Positions 41,984-50,532 of a stretch of 64,000 nt of DNA are shown in pieces. The position numbers and the translations under genes are program-made. Where the stretch lies: the NCBI RefSeq assembly GCF_014764705.1, contig NZ_JACXXG010000001.1, positions 248,001 to 312,000 of the forward strand, given 5' to 3'. This DNA is from Stutzerimonas kunmingensis (lineage in GTDB: Bacteria > Pseudomonadota > Gammaproteobacteria > Pseudomonadales > Pseudomonadaceae). Each line of letters starts with the position of its first letter. The first letter of the stretch is position 1. The notes under the pieces are model-generated. The model had not been told where the DNA came from and made no database searches. It was given only the letters and a program-made list of their open reading frames with translations.

Positions 41984-42001
41984 CGCAGGCGCTAGCCTGC
42001 G
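41984..42001 (+). terminator. Small stem-loop between nfi and ampD
   Basis: CGCAGGC pairs with GCCTGCG around a GCTA tetraloop, 59 bases after the nfi stop. No T tract, so possibly an attenuating or 3'-end structure only. Confidence 0.35.
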
Positions 42002-42027
42002 GGCCTGTTGTCAGCTCGGACCCTACG

Positions 42028-42579
42028 ATGATTCTGGATTGCGCTACCGGTTGGTGTCAGGGCGTTCGCCACTGCCCGTCACCGAACTTCAACCAGCGGC
42101 CGGCCGGCGAGATTTCCCTGCTGGTGATCCACAACATCAGCCTGCCGCCGGGGCAGTTCGGCACCGGCAAGGTTCAGCAGTTCTTCCAGAATTGTCTGCA
42201 ATGCCATGAGCACCCGTTTTTCGAGGAGATCGCCGAGCTGCAGGTGTCGGCGCATTTTCTCATCGAGCGTGATGGCGCGATCACTCAGTTCGTCTCCTGT
42301 CTGGATCGTGCCTGGCACGCCGGCGTGTCCTGCTTCGACGGTCGCGAGGGCTGCAACGATTTCTCCATCGGCATCGAGCTGGAGGGGACTGACGACCAAC
42401 CCTTCAGTGAGGCGCAATACCAGGCGCTGATCGGATTGTGCCGGGTACTGCAGGGCGCGTTTCCAGCGATTACCCCCGGGCGGGTTTGCGGCCACAGCGA
42501 TATCGCGCCGGGGCGCAAGACCGATCCCGGCCCGGCATTCGACTGGCAGCGGCTGCGTGCGGCTTCCATTACCTGCTGA
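42028..42579 (+). CDS. ampD: 1,6-anhydro-N-acetylmuramyl-L-alanine amidase AmpD
   Basis: A cytoplasmic zinc amidase that removes peptides from anhydro-muropeptides in cell-wall recycling; its loss derepresses AmpC beta-lactamase in species with AmpR-AmpC. The 183-residue protein has the zinc ligands H35 (VIHNISL), H156 (CGHSDI) and D166 (KTDPGP), all present. ATG 42028 was chosen because it starts the conserved sequence (MILDCATGWC) and gives the family length; the open frame extends to 41947. It is coupled to ampE 15 bases downstream. ampC is not in the window. Confidence 0.95.
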   Translation: MILDCATGWCQGVRHCPSPNFNQRPAGEISLLVIHNISLPPGQFGTGKVQQFFQNCLQCHEHPFFEEIAELQVSAHFLIERDGAITQFVSCLDRAWHAGVSCFDGREGCNDFSIGIELEGTDDQPFSEAQYQALIGLCRVLQGAFPAITPGRVCGHSDIAPGRKTDPGPAFDWQRLRAASITC

Positions 42580-42594
42580 CGAAAGGAAAGGACG

Positions 42595-43431
42595 ATGAGT
42601 TTTCTGGTGATCCTGCTCGTGCTGCTGGTGGAGAAGTTCTCTGATTGGCGCCCGCGGCTGCAATACGACAGCCCCTGGCTGACGCGCCTGCGCCAGGCGG
42701 AGGCCAACCCGCGTCTGCGACAGACGCCCTGGCTGGCGCTGCTGTTGCTGGTGTTGCTCCCAGTGCTGCTGCTCGGCCTGGTTCTGCTGGCACTGGAACC
42801 GCTGGCCTACGGGTGGCTGAGCCTGCCGGTGCATCTGCTGGTGCTGCTCTACAGCCTCGGCCGCGGCCATGCCAAGGCTGAACTCGGTGCGTTCCGCGAC
42901 GCTTGGCGCCGTGGAGATGAGGAAGCCGCGGCGCTGGCCGCCGAACGTGACGCCGGCCTGCAGGCGCAGGACCCGCCGAGCCTGTTGGCAGCGGTGCAGT
43001 CCTGGCTGCTGTGGCGGAGCTACGAGGGTTTTTTTGCGGTGATCTTCTGGTACCTGCTGCTCGGGCCGATGGCGGCGCTGGCGTACCGGCTGCTGGCGCT
43101 GTGCGCCGAGCACACTGAGCTCGAAGGATTGCGCGAGCGGGCTGAGCAGCTGCGGCATGCCTTCGACTGGTTGCCGGTGCGGGTGTTGCTCGGCAGTTTT
43201 GCGCTGGTCGGCAACTTCGTCGCGGTCAACCGTGCGCTGCTGCACGAGTTACTGAGCTGGGATGTGCCAGCTCGGCGGCTGTTGGCCGATGCCGGTCCGT
43301 TGGCCGCCGATCTGCCGCCCGCGGTCGACGGCGAGGCGGGCATCGCGAGGCTCGACGGGATCGCGGCATTGCTCGTACGTACACGGGTGTTCTGGTATGC
43401 GGTGATCGCAGTCTGGACGATCCTCGCCTGA
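42595..43431 (+). CDS. ampE: AmpE inner membrane protein
   Basis: A 278-residue inner membrane protein with about four membrane segments (about 1-12, 48-68, 72-90, 135-165, and the C-terminal FWYAVIAVWTIL). It is always next to ampD and has been proposed to sense or signal in beta-lactamase induction, but its biochemical role is not settled. Sequence start MSFLVILLVLLVEK follows GAAAGGAAAGG. Two genes form an ampDE operon, followed by a chemoreceptor, as in P. aeruginosa PA4522-PA4520. Confidence 0.9.
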   Translation: MSFLVILLVLLVEKFSDWRPRLQYDSPWLTRLRQAEANPRLRQTPWLALLLLVLLPVLLLGLVLLALEPLAYGWLSLPVHLLVLLYSLGRGHAKAELGAFRDAWRRGDEEAAALAAERDAGLQAQDPPSLLAAVQSWLLWRSYEGFFAVIFWYLLLGPMAALAYRLLALCAEHTELEGLRERAEQLRHAFDWLPVRVLLGSFALVGNFVAVNRALLHELLSWDVPARRLLADAGPLAADLPPAVDGEAGIARLDGIAALLVRTRVFWYAVIAVWTILA

Positions 43432-43514
43432 GGCTTTTGGCCAGCGGCGCCGCTAATGGACGTCCATAACGCCTCTGTATGTGGGGGCACCGCCGAATCG
43501 CTGTAACCCGCAGG

Positions 43515-43538
43515 CCAGACGCCTCGCCGAGCGTCTGG
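43515..43538 (+). terminator. Stem-loop after ampE
   Basis: CCAGACGC pairs with GCGTCTGG around an 8-nt loop, about 85 bases after the ampE stop and before the chemoreceptor promoter. No T tract beyond TT. Confidence 0.4.
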
Positions 43539-43575
43539 TTGATACCTGTCGAAGAGCCATCATTTGGCCATTACC

Positions 43576-43602
43576 TTAAGTTACAAAAACGCTTACCGAT
43601 AT
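43576..43602 (+). promoter_or_regulatory. sigma28 (FliA)-like promoter of the chemoreceptor
   Basis: TTAAGTTA (43576-43583), exactly 11 bases, then ACCGATAT (43595-43602). Each half matches 6 of 8 bases of TAAAGTTT-N11-GCCGATAA. It is about 95 bases before the GTG start. Confidence 0.6.
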
Positions 43603-43696
43603 CCCGTATAACCCGGGCAGAAGCCACTCTCTGACGAGCCCTGCTGCGCGCTGCAACTGCGTGCAAGCCAATACCAATAAAATTGGGAGACGTCGT

Positions 43697-45727
43697 GTGA
43701 ATAGCCTGTTGTATCCCGCGATCGCGTTCATGAACCGCCTGAGCTTCGGCATGAAGTTCAGCCTGGTCAGCGTCCTGTTTTTCGTTCCCATGCTGCTGAG
43801 CAACTACTACCTGGTGCGCGACTCGTACCGGGCGTATGTCGGTACCCGTAACGAGCTGCAAAGCCTCGAGCTGCTTGGCTCGACCCTGCAGGTGCGGCGT
43901 AGCATGGAAGACTGGAAAGACCTCGTGCATATCGAGTCGATCATCGGCCAGACCGGCAATGTCGAGGCGTTGAAGACCCGTCTGAACCGCGTCGAAAGCG
44001 AGCTTACGGCGCAGCTGCAGGCGCTCGCGCCGGTTGGCGATGCGCCCGAGCAGGTGGCCGAATTCAATGCCCGTCGCGACGAGCTGGTGACCGGCCTGAA
44101 CGCCGCCCAGGCCGAGCAATCGTTGCAGTCCAAGGCAGCCATGGCCGAGTCCCTGCTGGGTCAGTCGCAGGTGATAATCAAGCTCGTCGCCGGCCAGTCT
44201 GGCCTCAGCCAGGATCTCGAGCGTGAGGTCCGTCTGTTGGCCGAGCTGCTGACCACGGTAACCCCGGCCATCAGCGCATCGCTCGGCGAGGGGCGCGCGG
44301 TGGGCTCCTACACGTTCGGCCAGGGCTACCTGAACTCCGATGCCAGCAATACGCTGGACAACCTCGTGCTGGAACTGGAAAAGCAGCAGGCGCAGTACGC
44401 CGCACAGTTGCAGGATGCCCTGGGCGCAAGCCAGGCCGCGCGTACCCGGCTCGACGCCTTCGCCACCGCCAGTCGTGAGTCCCTGCAGGCGAGCAGCGAA
44501 ATTCTGCAGGACGAGGTGATCATGGCCGAGGCGCTGGACCTGCCTTGGGAGCAGTTCTACGAGCGCATCAGCGCGCAGATGGCCAAGACCTACGAGCTGA
44601 ACGACGCCATTCTCGGTTTCCTCGAGGTGGAGCTTGCCGAGCGGCTGGAGCAGAAGCGCCTGCTCATGACCCTGCTGCTTTCGGCACTGGCGGTGGTGCT
44701 GTGCCTGGTGGCGTATCTGTACGCAGGCTTCTACGCCTCGACGCGCGCCTCGCTGCACAGTCTCGGCAGGATCATGGACAAGGTCGCCGCCGGTGACATG
44801 ACCGTGCGCTATCAGGTACAGAGCCGCGATGAGCTTGGCGAGCTGGGCCAGGTGTTCAATACCACCGTGGCGCAGATCCGCGAGCTGATCGAGCGAGTCG
44901 GGCAGACCGTCGCCGAAGTCGAACGCCAGGCACAGCGGGTCGAAAGCGTCTCCGGCGAGAGCAATCAGACGGTATCCGAGCAGCGTGGGCAGATCGAGCA
45001 GGTCGCCACGGCGATGAACGAGATGTCCGCCACCGCCCAGGAGGTCGCCAGCAGTGCCGAGGCCGCAGTTGGCAGCGCACAGAGCGTCAACGAGGAAACC
45101 GTCAGCGGGCGCGAGCTGGTGGTAGCGCAGGTCGGCGGTATCCAGCGGCTGGCCGGCGAGATAGAGCAGTCGGTGCAGGTGATCAACCAGTTGGCCGACG
45201 ACAGCAAGGCGATCAGCCAGGTGCTGGACGTGATCAAGACCATCGCCGAGCAGACCAACCTGCTGGCCCTCAATGCGGCCATCGAGGCCGCGCGTGCGGG
45301 CGAGCAGGGCCGTGGCTTCGCGGTGGTCGCAGACGAGGTGCGTGGGCTGGCGCAGCGGACGCAGAAGTCCACCGCGGAAATCGAGCAGATGATCGCTCGC
45401 CTGCACAATGGTGTCGGCGCAGCGGTGAAAACCATGCATGCCAGCCATACGCTGGCCGAAGACACCGTAGGCCAGTCGGGGCGGGTCGAGCAGGCGCTGG
45501 AAAACATCCTCGGCGCGGTGGGGCTGATCGTCGATCAGAACCAGCAGATCGCCGCTGCGGCTGAGCAGCAGACAGCCGTGGCGCACGATATCGATCGCAA
45601 TATCGTCGCGATCAACGAGGCCGGCCAGCGCACCGCCGAGGGCGCCGGGCAAACCGAGCAGGCGAGTCGCGAACTGTCCCAGCTGGTGGGACGCCTGCAG
45701 CAGCTGATCGGCGCGTTCCGGGTCTGA
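43697..45727 (+). CDS. Methyl-accepting chemotaxis protein (PA4520-like)
   Basis: A 676-residue chemoreceptor from GTG 43697 (GGGAGA 7 bases upstream). It has an N-terminal membrane helix ([20 protein letters not shown], about 21-40), a helical periplasmic domain (about 40-320) that looks like a nitrate/nitrite-sensor-type or four-helix sensor, a second helix ([20 protein letters not shown]), HAMP, and a signalling domain with tip [18 protein letters not shown]. Ligand unknown. It directly follows ampE, in the conserved ampD-ampE-chemoreceptor order, and probably has its own sigma28 promoter. An upstream ATG at 43661 lacks support. Confidence 0.9.
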   Translation: MNSLLYPAIAFMNRLSFGMKFSLVSVLFFVPMLLSNYYLVRDSYRAYVGTRNELQSLELLGSTLQVRRSMEDWKDLVHIESIIGQTGNVEALKTRLNRVESELTAQLQALAPVGDAPEQVAEFNARRDELVTGLNAAQAEQSLQSKAAMAESLLGQSQVIIKLVAGQSGLSQDLEREVRLLAELLTTVTPAISASLGEGRAVGSYTFGQGYLNSDASNTLDNLVLELEKQQAQYAAQLQDALGASQAARTRLDAFATASRESLQASSEILQDEVIMAEALDLPWEQFYERISAQMAKTYELNDAILGFLEVELAERLEQKRLLMTLLLSALAVVLCLVAYLYAGFYASTRASLHSLGRIMDKVAAGDMTVRYQVQSRDELGELGQVFNTTVAQIRELIERVGQTVAEVERQAQRVESVSGESNQTVSEQRGQIEQVATAMNEMSATAQEVASSAEAAVGSAQSVNEETVSGRELVVAQVGGIQRLAGEIEQSVQVINQLADDSKAISQVLDVIKTIAEQTNLLALNAAIEAARAGEQGRGFAVVADEVRGLAQRTQKSTAEIEQMIARLHNGVGAAVKTMHASHTLAEDTVGQSGRVEQALENILGAVGLIVDQNQQIAAAAEQQTAVAHDIDRNIVAINEAGQRTAEGAGQTEQASRELSQLVGRLQQLIGAFRV

Positions 45728-45739
45728 CCGAGGCGATGA

Positions 45740-46525
45740 TCAGGGCTGCGGCCAGCCGAACAGTTCACAGCTGTTGCGATAGCTGGCTGCGGCCAGCTCT
45801 TCGGCGCTGACACCCTTCAGATCGGCCAGCATCCGGCAGATATCCGGCAGCAGTTCCGGGCTGTTGCGCTCGCCGGCATGGCCGGCCGGCGGGATATCAG
45901 GCGAGTCGGTTTCCAGCACTATGGCCTCCAGCGGCAGTTGCTTGAGCACCCGCTGCATGCGCAGCGCCTGTGGCCAAGTACCGGCACCCCCGAGGCCGAG
46001 CCTGAAGCCGAGGCGCAGGTATTCCTGAGCTTCCTCCCAGCTGCCACTGAAGGCGTGCACGATGCCGGCGCGCTGCAGCTTGTAGCGTTTGAGCATGGCG
46101 ATCATCGGTGCGTGGGCGCGGCGTACGTGCAGCAGTACTGGCAGCTCGAACTCCGCAGCCAGCGCCAGCTGCGCTTCGAGCAGTTCGTGCTGGCGCTCGA
46201 TGTCCGGGTCCTCGACGTAATAGTCCAGGCCGATCTCGCCGATGGCGCAGAGTTTAGGCTCACCGCGTAGCTGCTCCAGCCAGTCGCGCAGCTTGCCCAG
46301 GTGCTCGTCCCGGTGCTCGGCGATGAACACCGGGTGAAGGCCCAGCGCGGCATGAACCGCTGGCTGCTCGCAGGCTAGCTGCCAGACCCGCTCCAGATTC
46401 GCTTCGTGCACACCGAGTACCACGATGCGCTCGACGCCAGCGGCCGCGCTGCGGGCGATGACCTGGGTCCTGTCATCATCGAACATCTCGAAATCGAGGT
46501 GGGTATGGGTGTCGATAAGCTGCAC
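45740..46525 (-). CDS. TatD family metal-dependent hydrolase
   Basis: A 261-residue TIM-barrel hydrolase, probably a nuclease or deoxyribonuclease. The metal ligands are in DTHTHLDF (N-terminus), GEIGLDYY, HVRRAH and ETDSPDIPP. Length and motifs are normal. It ends 12 bases from the convergent chemoreceptor stop. The exact substrate is unknown; it could be a paralogue of TatD or YcfH. Confidence 0.9.
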   Translation of the reverse strand: MQLIDTHTHLDFEMFDDDRTQVIARSAAAGVERIVVLGVHEANLERVWQLACEQPAVHAALGLHPVFIAEHRDEHLGKLRDWLEQLRGEPKLCAIGEIGLDYYVEDPDIERQHELLEAQLALAAEFELPVLLHVRRAHAPMIAMLKRYKLQRAGIVHAFSGSWEEAQEYLRLGFRLGLGGAGTWPQALRMQRVLKQLPLEAIVLETDSPDIPPAGHAGERNSPELLPDICRMLADLKGVSAEELAAASYRNSCELFGWPQP

Positions 46526-46576
46526 GACAGGCTCCGTACGGTCGGCGGTGGGCGGGCGCGTAATGCTACATGGCCT

Positions 46577-46819
46577 TCAGTGGCTTTCCTCTTCGATCTG
46601 AATGTCGCTGACGCCCAGCTCTTCAAGCCGGCTGTCTTCGCTGGGGCGTATCGGGTTTTCCCAGGGGGCGTCGACCGCCGCACGCGGCTCGCGGACGTAA
46701 TGCAGCAGTATTTCCAGTTCGGCCTGCTCCAGACCGGGCACTTCGAACGAGCTGATCAGCAGCGAGGCGGGTTCGCCGTTGATGCAGTAGTGGATGCGGT
46801 AACGCTTCAGATCGGTCAT
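46577..46819 (-). CDS. Small conserved protein of unknown function
   Basis: An 80-residue acidic protein beginning MTDLKRYRIHYCINGEPASL and ending in an acid-rich tail (IQIEEESH). No membrane segment, no recognisable catalytic motif. AGGAAG precedes the ATG. It lies between ada and tatD on the same strand, 51 bases upstream of the tatD start, so it may be co-transcribed with it. I do not recognise the family with confidence. Confidence 0.65.
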   Translation of the reverse strand: MTDLKRYRIHYCINGEPASLLISSFEVPGLEQAELEILLHYVREPRAAVDAPWENPIRPSEDSRLEELGVSDIQIEEESH

Positions 46820-46871
46820 GGCGGGCTTCCTGCGGTTGGCGGCACTGAAGTATCCGACCGCCGAAATCCGC

Positions 46872-47912
46872 TCAGGCTCCCGAGTCTCCTTGTGCTTCGC
46901 GCTCGAGCAACGCTGCCTTGCGTTCCAGCCCCCAGCGATAGCCGGTCAGCGCCTGATGACTGCCGACCACGCGATGGCAGGGCACCAGCAGGCCGACGGT
47001 GTTGCTGGCGCAGGCGCGGGCCACCGCACGGGCGTGGCTGCTGAGGGTTGCCGCCAGCTCACCGTAGCGCCGCGTCTCGCCGGCGGGAATCTGCTGCAAC
47101 GCCTGCCAGACGCGCTGCTGAAAGGCCGTGCCGCGCAGGTCGAGCGGCAGCTGGGCGGCACGCTGCGGTTCTTCCAGTTGGCTGACGATTGCCTGCAGCC
47201 ACTCACCCAGGCCTTCCTGGTCGCGCTGCAACTGTGCCGCGGCAAAGCGTGAGCGCAGCTCGTCTTCCAGCGCTGTCTGGTCGTCGCCGAACAGCAGGGC
47301 GCAGATGCCTTTGTCGCTGCTGGCGACCAGCAGCTGGCCGAGTGGGCAGGGCGCCAGGGCGTAGCGCAGGGTTTCGCCCGCACCTTTGCGGCGGCGCTGG
47401 GCCGGCGTCAGTGCCTGGGCGTCCGCGTAAGGGGCCCGCGTGCCGGAGTAGCCGGCAGCGAGGGCGGCATCGAGTACCGAGTCGGCCTCGGTCAGGTGGG
47501 TTTCCAGACGTTCGCGGCGGCGCGCCGCCGACCACGCCCGCGGGGTCATGCCGGTGCGCGCCTTGAATGCCCGTGACAGGTAGGCCGGCGACAGCCCGAT
47601 GCGCGCGGCCAGCTGCTGCAGCGGCGGCGGCGTCTCGGTTTCGTCGAGCAGGCGGCAGGCGGCGATCACCAGTGCATCGAGCTGCTCGCTCGGGCTCGGG
47701 CCGCAGGGCGAACAGCGGCGACATGGCCGGTAACCGGCGGCCTGGGCTGCCGCTGGATCGGTGTAGAACGCCGTCCGCTCGCGAGCTGGCCGGCGTGCCG
47801 GGCAGCTGGGTCGGCAGAAAATACCTGTCGAGCGCACGGCGAACACGAAGCGGCCATCGAAGGCGGCATCGCGTTCGCATAGCGCTTGCCAGCAGCGGTC
47901 CTGGTCGAGCAT
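46872..47912 (-). CDS. ada: Bifunctional DNA repair protein and regulator Ada
   Basis: Repairs O6-methylguanine and methyl phosphotriesters and, once methylated, activates the adaptive response. The 346-residue protein has the N-terminal zinc site C33, C37, C64, C67 (E. coli C38/42/69/72; the first is the phosphotriester acceptor), an AraC-type helix-turn-helix (about 95-175), and the C-terminal methyltransferase domain with acceptor C312 in PCHRVVG. ATG 47912 gives the family length; the open frame extends further upstream. No alkA or alkB is adjacent. Confidence 0.93.
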   Translation of the reverse strand: MLDQDRCWQALCERDAAFDGRFVFAVRSTGIFCRPSCPARRPARERTAFYTDPAAAQAAGYRPCRRCSPCGPSPSEQLDALVIAACRLLDETETPPPLQQLAARIGLSPAYLSRAFKARTGMTPRAWSAARRRERLETHLTEADSVLDAALAAGYSGTRAPYADAQALTPAQRRRKGAGETLRYALAPCPLGQLLVASSDKGICALLFGDDQTALEDELRSRFAAAQLQRDQEGLGEWLQAIVSQLEEPQRAAQLPLDLRGTAFQQRVWQALQQIPAGETRRYGELAATLSSHARAVARACASNTVGLLVPCHRVVGSHQALTGYRWGLERKAALLEREAQGDSGA

Positions 47913-48069
47913 GGCGCGACTCCCCTGGTTGATGCTGCGATTGTCGGTCCTGGCCGGACGTGCGCCAATCCAAAGCGTGCTTTCAAAGTCGATGGGGAGC
48001 ATGGAAGCCGCCCCGTGATTGCCGTAACCTGCAGCATCGCCCTGACCGAGAAGGACCTGCAAGCCGCTG

Positions 48070-48960
48070 ATGAAAACGCCTAAACGACTCGAACCGCTGA
48101 TCGAGGATGGCCTGATCGACGAGGTGCTGCGGCCGCTGATGAGCGGCAAGGAAGCAGCGGTATACGTGGTGCGCTGTGGCGATGAGCTGCGCTGCGCCAA
48201 GGTCTACAAGGAAGCCAACAAGCGCAGCTTCCGCCAGGCCGTGAAATACCAGGAAGGCCGCAAGGTGCGCAGTAGTCGCGATGCGCGCGCGATGGCCAAG
48301 GGCTCCAAGCACGGGCGCAAGGAGAAGGAAGACAACTGGCAGAACGCTGAGGTGGCGGCGCTGTTCCGCTTGGCCGATGCCGGCGTGCGCGTTCCCAAAC
48401 CCTGCGACTTTCTCGACGGCGTGCTGCTGATGGAGATGATTGCCGGCGAAGATGGCGATGCCGCACCGCGACTGAACGACGTGGACCTGCATCCGGACGA
48501 CGCCCGCGAGTTCCATGCGTTCATGATCCACGAGGTGGTCAAGATGCTCTGCGCGGGGCTGGTGCACGGTGATCTGTCGGAATTCAACGTGCTGCTCGAC
48601 GAGCACGGCCCGGTGATCATCGACCTGCCGCAGGCGGTGGATGCGGCCGGCAACAACCATGCGTTCGAAATGCTCGAGCGCGATGTTGGCAACATGTCGG
48701 CCTATTTCGGACAGTTCGCGCCGGAACTCAAGTTCACCCGTTACGCCAAGGAGATGTGGGCGCTGTACGAGCAGGGCAAGCTGACCACCGAGACCGAGCT
48801 GACCGGGGAATTTGCCGAGCCGGAAGATGCCGCGGATATCGATGCGGTAATGCGGGAGATCAAGGCCACGCTGGCCGAACAGGAGCGCCGTGAGGCCTTG
48901 CGCGGTGCGGACGATGCGCCGAAGGATGAGCCGCCGGAGCCGCCGTGGATGAAAGGCTGA
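48070..48960 (+). CDS. RIO1-like serine protein kinase
   Basis: A 296-residue atypical protein kinase related to P. aeruginosa PA4780. The RIO nucleotide loop is SGKEAAVYVV, the ATP lysine sits in CAKVYKE, the catalytic Asp is in VHGDLSEFNVLL, and the metal Asp in IIDLPQAV. In archaea and eukaryotes RIO kinases act in ribosome maturation; the bacterial substrate is unknown. It is divergent from ada and shares a short region with it. Hairpin 48964-48991 follows. Confidence 0.9.
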   Translation: MKTPKRLEPLIEDGLIDEVLRPLMSGKEAAVYVVRCGDELRCAKVYKEANKRSFRQAVKYQEGRKVRSSRDARAMAKGSKHGRKEKEDNWQNAEVAALFRLADAGVRVPKPCDFLDGVLLMEMIAGEDGDAAPRLNDVDLHPDDAREFHAFMIHEVVKMLCAGLVHGDLSEFNVLLDEHGPVIIDLPQAVDAAGNNHAFEMLERDVGNMSAYFGQFAPELKFTRYAKEMWALYEQGKLTTETELTGEFAEPEDAADIDAVMREIKATLAEQERREALRGADDAPKDEPPEPPWMKG

Positions 48961-48963
48961 TCG

Positions 48964-48991
48964 GCAGTCTCTGGCGAACCCCGGAGACTGC
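48964..48991 (+). terminator. Possible terminator after the RIO kinase gene
   Basis: GCAGTCTC pairs with GAGACTGC around a 12-nt loop, then TGCTTCTGTGTTTTT. A moderately good intrinsic terminator right after the stop. Confidence 0.5.
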
Positions 48992-49050
48992 TGCTTCTGT
49001 GTTTTTGCCGACTAGCGGGAGTCTTCAAAGACTCCGGCCAGCTAAGGTCT

Positions 49051-50532
49051 TCAGTGCGTCGATTGCTCTGTAGAGTTTTCCCCAGCGTCCGCGGTATCCG
49101 CGGACGCCGCCTTCCACCCACCCCCCAACGCCACATACAACGCCACCTGCGCCGTCGCCAGCGCGGTCCGGCCTTCCAGTGCGCGCTGGCGGGCCTGTAG
49201 CGCACCGCGCTGGGCGTCCAGCACCTCGCTCAGGTTTGCCTCACCCAGCTCGTAGCTGCGCTGCGCCAGCCGATGCGCCCGTTCACGGTGCTCGCGGGTG
49301 CGGCTGAGGGATGCGTGCCTGCGCTGCTGACCGGCCATCCTCGTCAGGCCCCGTTCGACTTCCTCCAGCGCGCGGGCCAGCGCCTGCTCGAAGGCGACGT
49401 AGGCGGTCTCGCCCTCGGCATCGGCGAGGTCGATGGCGGCGCCGCGGCGTGGAAAATCCAGCAACGGCAGGCCGAACGTCGCGCCGACCCTGGCGAAGTT
49501 GGAGGCGCCGGATACCGCGTCGCCCAGGGCGAAGCCGGAGCGGCCAACCGCGGCCTGCACCGCCAGCTTGGGGAACAGATCACGACGGGCGGCCAGCGAT
49601 TGCAGCTCGGCGGCGTCCAGCCGTGCGGCTTCGGCGATCAGGTCCGGACGGCGGCGCAGCAGGTCAATGGGCTGGCCGGGGGCGATGAGCTGCTCGGCCA
49701 GTGGTACCGGCGCACTGGCGGCGAGACGCGCGGCGGTGCTGCCCGGCGGCTCGGCGAGCAGGGTGTCCAGCGCCAGCTGCGCTTCGGCCAGATGAATGTC
49801 CAGCTCGTCCAGATCGGCTTCCAGCGACGCGCGCTCGGCGGAGGTGGCCTCCACGTCCAGCCGGGTCACTTCGCCGGCGTGGAACAGCAGCCCGGCGATA
49901 CGCTCCAGTTCGCGCGCCACTTCGATGCCTTCGACCAGCAACGCGCGCTGGCCCTGCAACGCGCGCAGTTGCAGATAGCCCTGGGCGGTGTTCGAGGCCA
50001 CGGCCAGCCGTGCGGCGATCGTTTGCGCTTCGGCTGAGCGCAGTTGCTGGGCCGCACTGTCACGCCGCGCACGGGTGGCGCCGAACAGGTCCAGCTCCCA
50101 GGTCGCCTGCAGCGCCAGCTCCCAGGTATCGAAGCTGATCACGTCGTCGTCGGGGATGAAGTCGGCCAGCGGGCTGTCGGGTTCGGCTTCCTGATCGTTC
50201 TCGTTCCACTGGCGGCTGGCCGAACCAGGCAGATCGAAGCTCGGCAGCAGGCCGGCGCGCGACTGGCGCAGCTGGGCTCGCGCTGCAGTGACGCGCGCCA
50301 TGGCCAGGCGTACATCGTGGTTCTGCTGCATGGCGCGGCTGACCAGCGCGCTGAGCTGCGGGTCATCGAACTGGCGCCACCAGGCGGCCAGCGACTCGGC
50401 ATCGGCCGGGTGCGCACCGGCGGCACTGAACCAGCCTTCCGGCAGTTGCGGATCGGCATGCTGCGGTGCGCTGGAGCAGGCACTCAGGGCCAGGGCGAGC
50501 AGCAGCGGGGCGGCCAGGGCCTTGGCAGTCAT
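49051..50532 (-). CDS. RND efflux outer-membrane lipoprotein (OprM/NodT family)
   Basis: The outer-membrane channel of a tripartite pump. The 493-residue precursor has a lipobox LSAC (C19), and the two OEP domains with the family repeat (WWRQFDDPQLSAL, then RRPDLIAEAARLDAAELQ). ATG 50532 overlaps the RND gene stop by four bases (ATGA), so the last two genes of the operon are coupled. The exported substrate is unknown. Confidence 0.92.
   Translation of the reverse strand: MTAKALAAPLLLALALSACSSAPQHADPQLPEGWFSAAGAHPADAESLAAWWRQFDDPQLSALVSRAMQQNHDVRLAMARVTAARAQLRQSRAGLLPSFDLPGSASRQWNENDQEAEPDSPLADFIPDDDVISFDTWELALQATWELDLFGATRARRDSAAQQLRSAEAQTIAARLAVASNTAQGYLQLRALQGQRALLVEGIEVARELERIAGLLFHAGEVTRLDVEATSAERASLEADLDELDIHLAEAQLALDTLLAEPPGSTAARLAASAPVPLAEQLIAPGQPIDLLRRRPDLIAEAARLDAAELQSLAARRDLFPKLAVQAAVGRSGFALGDAVSGASNFARVGATFGLPLLDFPRRGAAIDLADAEGETAYVAFEQALARALEEVERGLTRMAGQQRRHASLSRTREHRERAHRLAQRSYELGEANLSEVLDAQRGALQARQRALEGRTALATAQVALYVALGGGWKAASADTADAGENSTEQSTH

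Noticed and set aside
43571..45652. A 693-codon minus-strand open frame opposite the PA4520-like chemoreceptor
   Set aside because: Shadow of the well-supported chemoreceptor frame; no recognisable domains.
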